A DNA stretch of 64,000 nucleotides, taken from Oryzias latipes. Taxonomy: Eukaryota > Chordata > Actinopteri > Beloniformes > Adrianichthyidae. The translations under genes and the position numbers were made by a program. Location of the stretch: positions 3,586,609 to 3,650,608 of the forward strand of contig NC_019863.2 of the NCBI RefSeq assembly GCF_002234675.1. Reading direction: 5' to 3'. Shown in pieces: positions 27,961-38,340 of this stretch (position 1 is its first letter; each line of letters begins with the position of its first letter). The notes beneath the pieces are model-generated. The model was not told the origin of the DNA. It saw only the letters and a list, made by a program, of their open reading frames with translations, and searched no databases.

Positions 27961-29657
27961 CAGTTTTTCTCCATTGGTTTGGCTCATTCCTTGAAACAGA
28001 AATTACATTCTCAAAACAACATGGACAAACCTCCAAACCACTTGGCAATTGTTCACAACAGAATGGAATTTACTCATTAATTTCATCAAATTGCAAATGT
28101 CTTAGTACATGTCTCAATGTCTCAGTACAGCTTTGCAAGTGATCACAGGTAGCCTTCATTTAGCACAATTTCCAAGTGAATAGATCTTGTTGATCTAAAC
28201 TGATTGTTGATTCTCAGTCTAATGGTTGTTTGCTCCAAAATGAGTCAGCATCATTTCATTGTGTAAGTCATCACATGCACAATAGTCTGTTCAATTGTCA
28301 AAATTTATCAAGAACATAATACCATGAATGTGATTTATGAATCCTTTGGAACATTTGATACATTTATTTGTATTTTGATTTGATCCCTGAAACTGAGGTC
28401 TCTTAGGGCCTCACCTACCACTATATGTTATTGTATGGGACAATGTGAATTTCCACCGTGGCCCACTGGTCAGGGCCTGGTTCACTACTCATCCAAGGAT
28501 GGTCATAGTGTTCCTTCCACCTTACTCTCCTTTCCTCAATCCTATTGAGGAGTTTTTCTCTGCTTGGAGGTGGAGAGTGTATGAGCATCGGGCTCAAGAT
28601 CAGAGGTCCCTGCTCCATGCGATGGATGCTGCGTGTGAGGATATTACGGGGGATCAGTGTAGGGGATGGTTGCGACATGCACGCGGTTTCTTCCCTCGTT
28701 GCATCACAAGGGAGAATATATGCTGTGATGTGGACGAGAAGCTGTGGCCAGACAGAAAGCAGCGTGTGGATGGCCAGCAGGGTGAGGACGATGGCCAGGA
28801 GAGGGAGGGTGAGGACAGCAACCAGTGAAGAACTGTTAGTTGTGAAACTTGAGCATCATATACAGCACTGTAGGCTGCATATCATTTTCATTGTTATTTT
28901 TGTGTTTAAATTATAAAGTATATTATGCTGTATACATTTTCTTTTTACTCTGATGTATGAAAGTTACTGTGTGTGAATGATAATGGTCACAATTTCCTTG
29001 GCAGTATGAGTGCAATGTGTGCTGTTACTGTAAAGGCTACTCTTACCCTAAAATCCTTTTCCTTTTTTTTCAGTTTTGTACAAAATTGTATTCTGTTAGC
29101 TATACAAAAACAGTACAGTTACCATTGTCAATAAAGGACTGAGCTTAGACTGAAAGGTGGACATGAGGGATATTTCAATGGTCCTCTGCTATAGTGAAAA
29201 AACATCTAATCATTTTGACCTGCAGTGCCTACACAATGCCAAAGGGACAAAGTATTTTGGGGGCACTGACAGTTTAAATGAGAAGGAAATTTAGTTTTAA
29301 CACATGAGTGAATTGCTTTGGGAGAGATATGAGCTTTTGCAGATGAACCATGGCGTTGTGCTGAACCATCCACATTATTTTGACAAAAGCACCAAGACTG
29401 TTGAGAACGTCCGGTCTGATCAAGAAATGAGCCAAAGCAATTGAGAAGGATCTTTGCCATTTTGGTGGCACTGACACTACATGGGAAAGGAATTTAGTTT
29501 TGAAGCATGAGTCAAACAGTTTTGGGAGATATATTAGATTTTGCAAGTGAGCTATACTGTTGTGCTGAACTGTAAGACTGTTTTACCAAATGATCCTATA
29601 GTTTTGAGAATGTAATTTCTGTTTCAAGAAATGATCCACACCAATGGAGAAAAACTG
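27961..29657 (+). mobile_element. Tc1/mariner-superfamily (IS630-like) element, 1697 bp, defective
   Basis: The termini are CAGTTTTTCTCCATTGG and CCAATGGAGAAAAACTG, each adjoining TA (27959-27960 and 29658-29659), the TA target duplication of this superfamily. The inverted repeat extends for about 58 bp (through gaaacagaaattacattctc). The right subterminal part contains two diverged tandem copies of a roughly 200-bp unit (about 29255-29455 and 29457-29657). The transposase has lost its N-terminal half. Confidence 0.92.
28423..28828 (+). pseudogene. IS630/Tc1-type transposase, C-terminal catalytic fragment
   Basis: The frame reads IVWDNVNFHRG, then FLPPYSPFLNPIEEFFSAWR, then an Asp/Glu/Gln-rich tail and a stop. 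These are the second Asp (WDN) and the Glu (NPIEE) of the DDE/D triad of IS630-like transposases. The HTH domains and the first catalytic Asp are missing, so it cannot be functional. Confidence 0.85.
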
Positions 29658-29659
29658 TA

Positions 29660-30615
29660 ATGCCCAAATTAGATCCAGTGCTGTGTTGAGTTAAAGAGTT
29701 TCAAGAATATACATTCCATAGTAAAAGAAGTTTATTTTCATGGAACCTTGAAGTTATCTTCTTTTCAATCAAGCAGTGTGCTGTTGACAGCTCCGGTCTC
29801 TTTGCAGCCCTCCTCTGATTTTCTTTTGTTGTGGCTGAGATTGTTTGTTGCTGCCGTCTTCTCCCCAGAAATCAGTTCTGTTACTGCTGCCCAGCAGTCC
29901 TGACTCCACAGTAGTTAGGTTAAGATCCTGACTGGCCCTGTCTTCTCTGTTCCAGTCTGCTCCTGGACCCGACTCCCAGACATCACCTGATTCTAAGAAC
30001 GGCTCTCATCCTCCCTCATCAGCCTCTGCGGCTCACAGCCACTCCTTTCCTGATCACGGCAGAACATTCAAAGTGACAGCAATGGCATCTTATTGATTGC
30101 AGATTGTCTTCAGGCTATCCGCGACGACCTTGTTGTTCACACTGTGGTGCATTTGCTTACTGGAACCCACCTCCTGCCCATAAATTTGCATGGCTCTCTG
30201 TTGCTCTGTGAATGCTGCTACTCAAACCAGTTACAGGGACCACACAGGCTTCAGTGGAAGCATATGGAATGAATGTGAGGACAAGGCAAGACGGGTCCAG
30301 ACATGGCACTTTGTTTGATCCACAACTCTGATGTGATGAGTGATCTCCTCACCATCAGGGAGAAAGGTGTCCTCGTGTCCCTTCTCAAACCCCGCTGTCA
30401 GGTAAGCTTGTGACCTCAAAGTACAGCATAGCTCTTTTCTGTCTTTGTGTGTGACACTCTGAGGGAACGTTTGTACCAAAACTAAATGTATGTAGTTACT
30501 TAGTGTTGCCACATAATTCTTTTAAAGTTTCCATGTTTAAAAGATAAACTGGTTTTGTGAGGATTTGCTGGAAGTTGATGTTTGTTTAGCTCCCCAGAGC
30601 AGGTCACTAGTCTAA
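29660..30615. other. Intergenic, nothing recognised
   Basis: Mixed-composition sequence without a recognisable gene or a bounded repeat; no splice-supported frame was found. Confidence 0.4.
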
Positions 30616-30619
30616 GTAA

Positions 30620-31975
30620 CACAATTTGAAGAGACAGGTGAGAGGGTGTTTGGTCATCACTGTGAGCAATCAGGAGATGGTCTTCTCAGGAGATGGTCGT
30701 CTCAGTGCCCTACCCGCCAATTTTCAACTGCCCCCTTTGGTACACATACCCTTTACCCCACAACAATACACACTCCAACACATACACAAAGACCTTACAC
30801 AAAGAAGGAGGGACTGCTGATCTTCTGTCCCCTACCCCATCCCTGGCGGGGGGAACCAGGCCCTCTGCAACCGTGTCCCTTGGGTTCTGGCTTCCTGGGC
30901 CCGGCAGCCTTGTCCTCGAGCTCTGAGCCTCGCCAGTAATTTCAGCAGTGGGTGAGCCTGGTCGGGCCATGTTTACAACACTCTTTGGAATCCCCCACTT
31001 CTCTCGGATGTCCTACTCCTGGGTGCGGGTGGGCGGCCCCTGCCTTGCTCTCTTCTGGAGAAGCTGCCTGGAGCTTTTGAGAAGCTGCCTGGAGCGTGGG
31101 ACGGGTCTCCCTTGGGGAGCTCTGGGTCTTGCCTGGGGTTGGGGTGGGGGGACAATCAGAACTCCTGGGTGGTGGTGGGCTGCTTGTCAGTGCAGGGGGT
31201 ACGTTCCAGGGGCGGGGAACCCATGTTGGGCCCCATGGGCACGGCAGGGGCTATTCCTCTGGTTGGGCTTCTCTGGTTTGAGGTTCACACTCTCTATGCC
31301 TCCTGTTCCTCCCTGCTCTCTGGTTTTGGGGGGCCCTGTGGTGGTCTTGCTGGCCCTGGTAAGGGGGGGCAAATGTGGTTGCCCTGTGGGCAGATTTCCT
31401 CCATCTGCTATACCGTTCAGGTGTCAGGGGGTGCCTGGCTGCCGCTGCTGCTATGGTGGGGGTCTTGGTGTGGGGGTGGCTGGGCACTCTCCCTCCTTCT
31501 TTTTATATTTCATCATCCACCCCAGAAGAACATAAACACTCACTCGAGCACAGGTGTTAGCTCACCTTTGCACTAATAGTTTGCGTGACTGAATGAAATG
31601 ATTTACATGTGCTGGTTTGTATGCATTAGCATGCACCTGTGAACTGTAGCTGTATTGTGTACCTGTGACTTATTTGTATGTGAAGATTTTTGGAGCCAAC
31701 AGGTGTGTTTATAACATTTTAGAGTGTGTGTGGACAGGCCCCGCCCCTAATAGTCCAACATCTACACCTGACAGTTATGATTATAAATCTCCAGCAACTT
31801 GTTGCTTTCATAACCCCCCCCCCCCCACACACACACACACACACAATCATCCTTTTATTTTCTTAAGCCCCCTTTTTTCCCTCTTTTTATGTGCCCTTAT
31901 CCCCCCAACATCCTTCTCTCTACTATCCTCCTCTTTTCCATCTGGTCCAACAAAAGAACAATTTCAAATATGATC
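30620..31975 (+). repeat. Interspersed repeat with GC-rich core, copy 3 (longest)
   Basis: The most complete plus-oriented copy. It opens with gagagggtgtttggtcatca and gtgccctacccgccaatttt, the reverse complement of the 3' end of copy 1. It passes through a G/C-rich core (30830-31470) and ends with gtgtgtgtggacaggccccg, a C run plus (AC)n at 31814-31845, and ctggtccaacaaaag. The core's long frames on both strands look like composition artefacts and show no known domain. Confidence 0.7.
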
Positions 31976-31979
31976 AGTG

Positions 31980-32190
31980 TAACCCTTGTGCTATCCTAGG
32001 CACTTTAACATTGGGAGTTGGGTCATCTAGACCCACTAGACAGTGCTCTGAACCTTTTTTCTTCAATGATTTGTGATCTTCACTGGTGTCCATGGATTAC
32101 ATGAAATCTTTCCACCTTTATCCATCTTTGTCATGGTAGGGAGAACACGTCAATGTAAGGGTGAGGTCATCTAAGACAGCACAAGGGTTA
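31980..32190. mobile_element. Palindromic MITE (TAACCCTTGTGCTATC family), copy A
   Basis: 211 bp. The ends are TAACCCTTGTGCTATCCTAG and its inverted partner AGACAGCACAAGGGTTA. The interior has catctagacccactagacag, cactggtgtccatggattac and catggtagggagaacacgtc. Plus orientation as defined here. Confidence 0.9.
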
Positions 32191-32491
32191 AAAATGTTCC
32201 TTCACTCTCTTATGCCTTTACTCCATCATGCGGTATGTTGCTAATTTTCATTTCCATTTAATCCAGAACTCCACTTAATTTAACGTCACCTTGAAAGGAC
32301 CATGAATCACTCCAGAGTATAAGTCACAGCAGCCAAAAAGAATGCATGATAAAGAAGAAAAAAAAAAAAAAAAAAAATCACACCTGGAGCACAGGTTACA
32401 ACAAGGTATTAGGGCCACGAGATTGAAAGTCTTAAATTTACAACTTTTTTCTCATAAATATATGAAATTTAAAGTTGTACACTTACAAGAT

Positions 32492-32692
32492 TAACTCTTG
32501 TGCTATCTTAGATGACCCCCCCCTTACATTGACGTGTTCTCCCTACCATGACAAAGGTGGATAAAGGTGGAAAGATTTCATGGACACCAGTGAAGATCAC
32601 AAATATTAAAGAAAAAAGGTTCAGAGCACTGTCTGGTGGGTCTAGATGACCCCACTCCCAATGTTAAAGTGCCTAGGATAGCACAAGGGTTA
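32492..32692. mobile_element. Palindromic MITE, copy B
   Basis: Inverted relative to copy A. It starts TTAACTCTTGTGCTATCTTAG and ends CCTAGGATAGCACAAGGGTTA, with the same interior blocks but a short deletion beside ggaaagatttcatggacacc. Confidence 0.9.
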
Positions 32693-33599
32693 AAGTGGCA
32701 GTGAGCATACAGTGCAGCAAGTGAACGCCGCGCAGTTGCATAGCAGACGACTAAACTCAATTGAACAGGTGAGTTGAATGTTTATTGAAAGTGTTTTCTT
32801 GCCGTTTTACTTGAAAGATCCTTTTTCACAATAAAAATCTGGCCAAGGTGGCAGCTGAACATTTATCATATACGGTTAATACATTGTTTTATTCATTGAT
32901 GGCGGCTTGCAGGGTCTTTGCAGCCCGTTGATGAAGCTATCGGTTCCCCTGCAGCTGTCCACTTCAATCCTTTCTTCCTCCATGAAAGATAAGATCTCCT
33001 CCAAGTCTGTGTGATGCTTCCATCTGAAGAGGCCCAGTTTTCAGCATTTTCAACATTCTTATCAGAGAAATGTATTTTACAAAATACTGGAACAAGAATA
33101 GACATTTCAACTTGAAGGGCAAATCATAATAACGGAATAAGTAAGGGTCAAGGGTCGACGAAGTGCGCATTATCAGAAATTAAAGCACGCCCTGGAAGCC
33201 TAAACTACCAGGTGCAAAGCAGAGGACGGCCGCTTCCCTGAAGTGTGTAAATTCTGAGAATGCACACTTCAATGGCCATTAACCCGCTTACTTCCCTTCA
33301 AAAGAAATACATATTCAATCATTTTTTAGTACGTTATTCTTGTTATTTTTTAAATTTAGATAGCTTTTTCACAAAAAGCGGACTATTTGTTACGTGGTGC
33401 TCCGCTCTGACTTCCAATCTCGACTGCAAAGGAACATGCTGGTCGTCACGATGGGTTAAATAAAGCATCAGTTCAGAGAAAAAGTTCACCTCTTACCGTT
33501 TGTTTATGTCCAGATGAGGAAGCTAAAGTTTGTTTTGAAGAAGCCAGCGCAGTGAAACAGAACATTTATGGTACTGTATGTCACCAGAACTTCTTTTTT

Positions 33600-34030
33600 A
33601 GGTGTGGGTTATCTGTTACGACAGGGGGGGGGGGGGGGGGGGGTTGAGGGATGTACCCAGGCGCAGAGAGGAGAGGAGGCAGGAGTTTCAGGAGAACAGG
33701 ATCTTTAATAACTAAAACTAAACTAAACAAAAACCACTGCTGAGCAGGCTAGAAACATTCAAAAACTTGAGACACTAGAAAGGCACAGAAACAGGGAATA
33801 TCAAAACTACAAACTATGGATGGGCAGAGGAGGAAGGGAATGACCAGACTTAAATACATGCAGACAACAAGACACAGGTGGAAACACTCAGGACTGATGG
33901 GGACTCAAAGTAAAACTCACAACGAAACAGGAAACCCTACAAAATAAAACAGGAAGTTAAACTCAAAACATTACAGAACAAAAAACAACTGGAACACAAA
34001 AGCAGAAAAACCTAAAACCGTGACATTATA
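33600..34030. repeat. Unclassified repeat with poly-G run
   Basis: A 20-base G run (33624-33643) precedes ttgagggatgtacccaggcg and a long A-rich, palindrome-poor body that ends aaaaacctaaaaccgtgaca. The texture is familiar from teleost retroelements, but no coding sequence or LTR pair is visible. Confidence 0.4.
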
Positions 34031-34659
34031 CACCCAGCAGCCAATCAGAATCGAGAATTCACCCGGACCATGGTATAAAATAGCAAAAAGAGACAGAATA
34101 TGTGCGCGCTTCTCTACCGAATCACATTGATGCATTCAAACTTAATGAAACATAAGAGGGATTTAGCACATTAGTGCAACATTATTCAGTTAACCATAGC
34201 ATGAACACACTAACAAGTCAACTAAACTATTTCTATCATTTCAAGTCATGTAAATATGTTGAATTCTTCATACTCTGTGTTGTTTTGGAACAATTCCACC
34301 AAGCCTGGCGTGAGACTGAGCGGTGCTGCTTCTTCTGCATTGTTGTCAGTAGCAAATACTGATACACACACCTCCAAGGCACTCTAGTGGTTGTTGGTAT
34401 TAATTTTTTTTCCATTAAAAAAATGTTTATAAGTCACACATGAGTATAAGTTGCTCCAAAAAACTTCTAATTATGTTTAGAAAAATATGTGGGTTTTTTT
34501 TAACCTTTTGGCTTATCCCTTCAGGGATCGCCACAGTGAATCATTTAGTAAAATTCACAGTAAATTGAGACCATCTGTTACTATAATCAGCTATATCTTA
34601 CACTGGCTTTTATTTTTATAGAGCTGCATCAGTTATGTGTGAATTGTTATGTGTTTTAG

Positions 34660-36007
34660 CTGATTAAATCAACAGTAGCACAAGTACTACAGGCCAGCAG
34701 CGCTCCAGGAGAGGAACAGAGCTGGGACCAATTTGACAGCGGTGTGCTGTGCCTGCTGAAGGAGGAATCTGCATCCTCCTACTTCCTGAGTCTCTACTGT
34801 GTTAAGGTAAAAGGAGGGGCATGGTGTTTTCTTCAAAGAACAGAGTTGTCTTGTCATCATGTGTGCGTGCACAACGGCGTGAATCAGGGATCATGTGAAT
34901 CTCAAAGTCTTATCTCGATTGCTGTGCCTCCATGTATGTCTGACCTCTGTGCTCCCGTGCTCTTTGGTTTCCACCAATGATTTTCCTTTCTTGTCCCAAA
35001 TGCAGAAAGCGGAGTTACTGTGGGAGCAGGACCTGCGCCTTACCTCTGAGTACACTGTGTCACGTCCTTACTTTCACACCTTTCTGGCAGGAGTAAGTCC
35101 CCCCCCTCCACCTTAAGTTTCTGTTCTTTGTGAGACACGACTTCTTGAGAGGTAGACTTGTTGTGTTTCCTCAGGCCCAGTCATTTGGATTCAACTTTGC
35201 AAATGATGATGAAGCCGAAGAATTTTATCTTGCAGTGACGGAGGCTCGTGGTGAGATTTACAGCAATGGTTTAGATCAGCCCGGAGGAAATACGTCACAT
35301 TGAAGCATCATTGAAACCTTTTCCCTGCAGGGTTGAGGACCAATCAGATGAGACGAAATGAAACAACAGCAAGCAGCTCAACAAACAAAGAGCCCAATTC
35401 AGGGTAAGAAACTCCATTTCCAAAACACAAAAGGGCAAAAATGAGTTACAGTAAATCAATGTTCAACGTAGAAATACGTCAGAAGTCGGTCTTGACGGGA
35501 GGAAAGATTTTCCAGCAGCGGCAAAGCCCAGCATGGCTCATGACAACTCGGAAGCTGTGAGTCCTTTCACACAGAAAACCGAGTCAAACTCAGTGACATC
35601 TCATTCAAATCAGTTCATGTTTTATTGCTGCCGTGTCAAATGTATTCTGTGTTGCATTTGCTTGTAGTTTGTGGATTTGGATCCTGCTATAGAAAGAGTG
35701 TTGGTGCGGGCGGGACTCAGTAAGGACGATCTCAAAAACAGAGACGTAACAGAGGCTGTTGACCTGATATTCGCCCGGTCTGGAGGAGTTAAGGCTGTGG
35801 AGCAAGAGCTGAGAAAGGCCGGTATGGGTTTTGAAGTCAGGTGTTGGTTTGTTTGTTTAAAACTGTGATCCTTTTTACTTAACAGTTTTAAAGCATCAAT
35901 TTCAAATTGATCCCTGTGGACCTTTACTTTTTTGTTTCATAGCCTCGCAGACGCTTCCAAGACCTGCAGGGGGTCTGGCTCCTAAACCCAACAGGATTGG
36001 CCACTGA
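34660..36007 (+). CDS. WASP-like short protein: WH1 domain plus C-terminal GBD, no VCA (5' end not found)
   Basis: Exons recognised: 34660-34806, 35006-35092, 35175-35250, 35331-35403, 35502-35556, 35668-35821, 35943-36007 (stop TGA), 218 residues so far. The first three give the core of a WASP-type WH1/EVH1 domain: SGVLCLLKEESASSYFLSLY, LLWEQDLRL, PYFHTFLAG and FGFNFANDDEAEEFYLAV. Exon 35668-35821 gives DLDPAIERVLVRAGLSKDDL and GGVKAVEQELRKA, which aligns with the autoinhibitory C-terminal half of the WASP GTPase-binding domain. The CRIB core (HVGW), basic region, polyproline tract and the actin/Arp2/3-binding VCA are absent; the protein ends 20 residues later in PKPNRIGH. The join before 35556 is ambiguous: a good acceptor at 35516 fits only if exon 35331-35403 is skipped. 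The N-terminal exon was not located. No gene symbol is offered. Confidence 0.75.
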
Positions 36008-36412
36008 TGCTCCACTGCAAATGTCTCCCCACCTCTTGCTAGGTATGTCAGGTCACAGCTTCATTTGACCGGATGCTCCTTTGTCCTTCAACGTTTGTGC
36101 GCACATCTACTGTAAAACAAGAGGAAAACGGCAACGTTCCCTTTTCAGACGCACAAAGGTGCATCACGTTTGTGCTGTCAGGTGGACGGAGGTTTCCGCA
36201 AAGCAGAGAAGAAGAAAGATCCAAACTCTGATGGTGAGCCGCTTCCAGAGTCTTCAGCTGGGAAACATTTACAGGGCTTCTGCTGATTCTGTTGATTTTT
36301 CCGCCATTGTATTTGACCTCATTCTCTGTTGGAACAGATCTTTGGTGATTCTGTGGTGTATGCACATCTTTAGATAAGTCTAGTTATATTCTGTGTCAGG
36401 ATCCAGTAATCA

Positions 36413-36418
36413 AATAAA
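36413..36418 (+). terminator. Polyadenylation signal of the WASP-like gene
   Basis: AATAAA about 405 bases after the stop codon, in caaataaagctc, with GT/T-rich sequence downstream. Confidence 0.6.
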
Positions 36419-36419
36419 G

Positions 36420-38080
36420 CTCAAGATTTCCAGAACAAGACCTTGTTTACAGACACAATAATAAAGGTGTAGTCCATTTCATTATACATGCTGCTGTAAC
36501 AGAACGAAATCTGTCCTTTAGTTTTAATCACATAAAATGCTGTTTATCCCTTTATTTCTTTAACCTCTGTGTTCAGTGAGGGACTTGTCCTTACGTTCTT
36601 CTTCTTCATGGGCTTCTCCTTCATATGCTCTGGGCTTTCTTTCCCTTTCCCATTCTTGTTTCATTGTCTGGTTGGATGTCATGTAACAAAAACTATATCA
36701 ATAGTCAATTTATATTCGTTTTGCCCTATATTCTGTTATTATATGAGTTATATTGCAAAAAAAGGAAATATATTCATATAATGGAAGATAAAAATAAGAG
36801 AACAATCAAGATGTTATTGTTTTTTATGTAAATATAAGCTAATTCTGTTGTTTTCATAAAGGATCTAGAACACTGTTATCATTTTGTGTTGTTTTGAAAC
36901 ACATTGCCAGATCCATAATAAATGGAGGTGGTCTCCAAGGGTGTTGCTGTGTCACAACGCCCTACATTTCTCTAGAACAGCATAGAGGTGACTCAGTTAC
37001 ACTTGGCTTTCATTTGTCTCATTAGAATTTTATTTGTTTTTAATCCTTTTAACTAAAAACAAATGTAGCTGTTAAATTGTAATAACAATGTAGTGTCAAC
37101 TGCAGCCACATTAAGTAATGCAGGACCTTATGGAAGTCCAACGAGACAAGGTTTTTTGATCAAAGTTCCACCTGGTTTACCTTTCAATGCGCGTTCAATG
37201 GCTGCACGTTTGGTACGCAGCGCCTGAAAACAGTCGTAGAAACCTGCGTAGCAATGAAGCCCAAAACACATGGACTTTTAACTGGAAGTGGTTGAAGGCG
37301 CGTTGCCGAGGGAGGTGTGAACTTAGCTTCAGACCCACTATATAGGATTCTGGTCAGTAGGACTTCCAGACAGGCTTGTGTTTGGGAGTAACCTGGATGT
37401 CATGCTGAACAGATGCACCAAACCCCAGCAAGTTATCTCCACTATGCAGAAGGAGGGATCTCATTTCTGGGCCTCTTCTGGATCCTCTCTGACCCTGACA
37501 GGATAAAGTGGAGACAGAAAAAGAACAAGTTCTTGGCATGTGAAAGGCTGACGGCCTTTTTTTTTTTTTTTTGCACTATGATTACCACAAAGGTCAGTGT
37601 TAATGAGGTCATATTATATATTTGGGAGCTAGAATAGCTTTTGTTTCAGCGTATTCCAAAACCAGAAGATCTATATATATATATATATAGCTCCCAAATA
37701 GAGTGGTGCCTTTGGGGTCAAGCTTAAAATTCAGACAAGGAGATTTCACGAGACATGTCCAGAACCTGAGACTGGAAACCAGCAGTGAGTTTGGAGACGT
37801 CTGCTCTTTCAAAATAAAAGCTGTGTCCGCAGACTGAGAAGGAAGGAAGATTTAGATGAGACAAAAAAAAAAAAAAAAAAACAACTTAAAAAAACCACCT
37901 CTTCTTACAGTGTTTTTGGCAACAACAAAGCTTTGACTGATGTGTAGAGTGGACAGCGATCACAAAGGCTGGAGGCGCCACTGTGACAAAACCCCAACAG
38001 ATCCAAATGTGCGCGTGGCTCGGCCCCGCCTCCACAACTTTCAGAGCTTGACATGAACCTCACTGTACGTGCGACATGGA
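36420..38080. other. Intergenic, nothing recognised
   Basis: AT-rich sequence with simple repeats: T run 37558-37572, (AT)n 37671-37689 and A run 37863-37880. A short inverted repeat, tatttgggagct/agctcccaaata, flanks 37618-37700. No exon was recognised. Confidence 0.4.
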
Positions 38081-38084
38081 AATG

Positions 38085-38340
38085 AGGCAGCGCGCGCACG
38101 TGCACTCGCGGCGCTGAGTGCGCGCTCAGCGTTCACCCACTTCATTCATTGCCGTCCGCGCGCTCGCTGCGGTGTACGCTCGCGCTCCTGGCAGAAGAGG
38201 GCTTTAACTGGGGGACCATGAGGGGCTGCTGCCGCCCGAGAAACACGCGGGACAACACAGGTGAGTCCCGAACTCCACGTCACGCGGCCCCGTCTCGCTC
38301 TTTCGGACCGTTCGACTCTTTCGCACGCGCTGTTTAGGGC
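38085..38340 (+). promoter_or_regulatory. CpG-rich patch, candidate promoter
   Basis: Dense CpG (gcgcgcacgtgcactcgcgg and similar) in otherwise AT-rich surroundings, enclosing a start codon and a strong splice donor. It looks like an unmethylated promoter. The gene it drives is inferred to be pfkfb4. Confidence 0.55.
38218..38260 (+). CDS. Candidate alternative first coding exon (possibly pfkfb4)
   Basis: accATGagg opens a 43-base coding exon, MRGCCRPRNTRDNT plus one base, ending in a textbook donor (acag|gtgagtcc). It ends in phase 1, exactly the phase of the standard pfkfb4 exon 1, and would splice in frame to the VCMTNCPTL exon at 51290. No other recognisable coding exon lies between here and pfkfb4. 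Alternative first exons are known in the PFKFB family. The evidence is phase, context and absence of rivals, not homology, so it could belong to an unrecognised gene. Confidence 0.4.

Larger units (their letters stand above)
32290..34470. repeat. Composite repeat region bounded by 'tataagtca' element ends
   Basis: The left part ccagagtataagtcacagca followed by gccaaaaagaatgcat and the right part tttataagtcacacatgagt then ataagttgctcc look like the two ends of a widespread teleost DNA element. Other insertions split it: MITE copy B (32492-32692) and the block at 33600-34030. Inferred, because no target duplication was resolved. Confidence 0.4.

Noticed and set aside
29200-29546. Two similar minus-strand ORFs that looked like a tandem gene pair
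   Set aside because: They arise from the duplicated subterminal non-coding blocks of the Tc1/IS630-type element.
30948-31576. 195- and 154-codon open frames rich in Gly/Leu/Trp
   Set aside because: GC-rich repeat core; similar sequence in copies 1 and 2 does not keep the frames, so they are unlikely genes.
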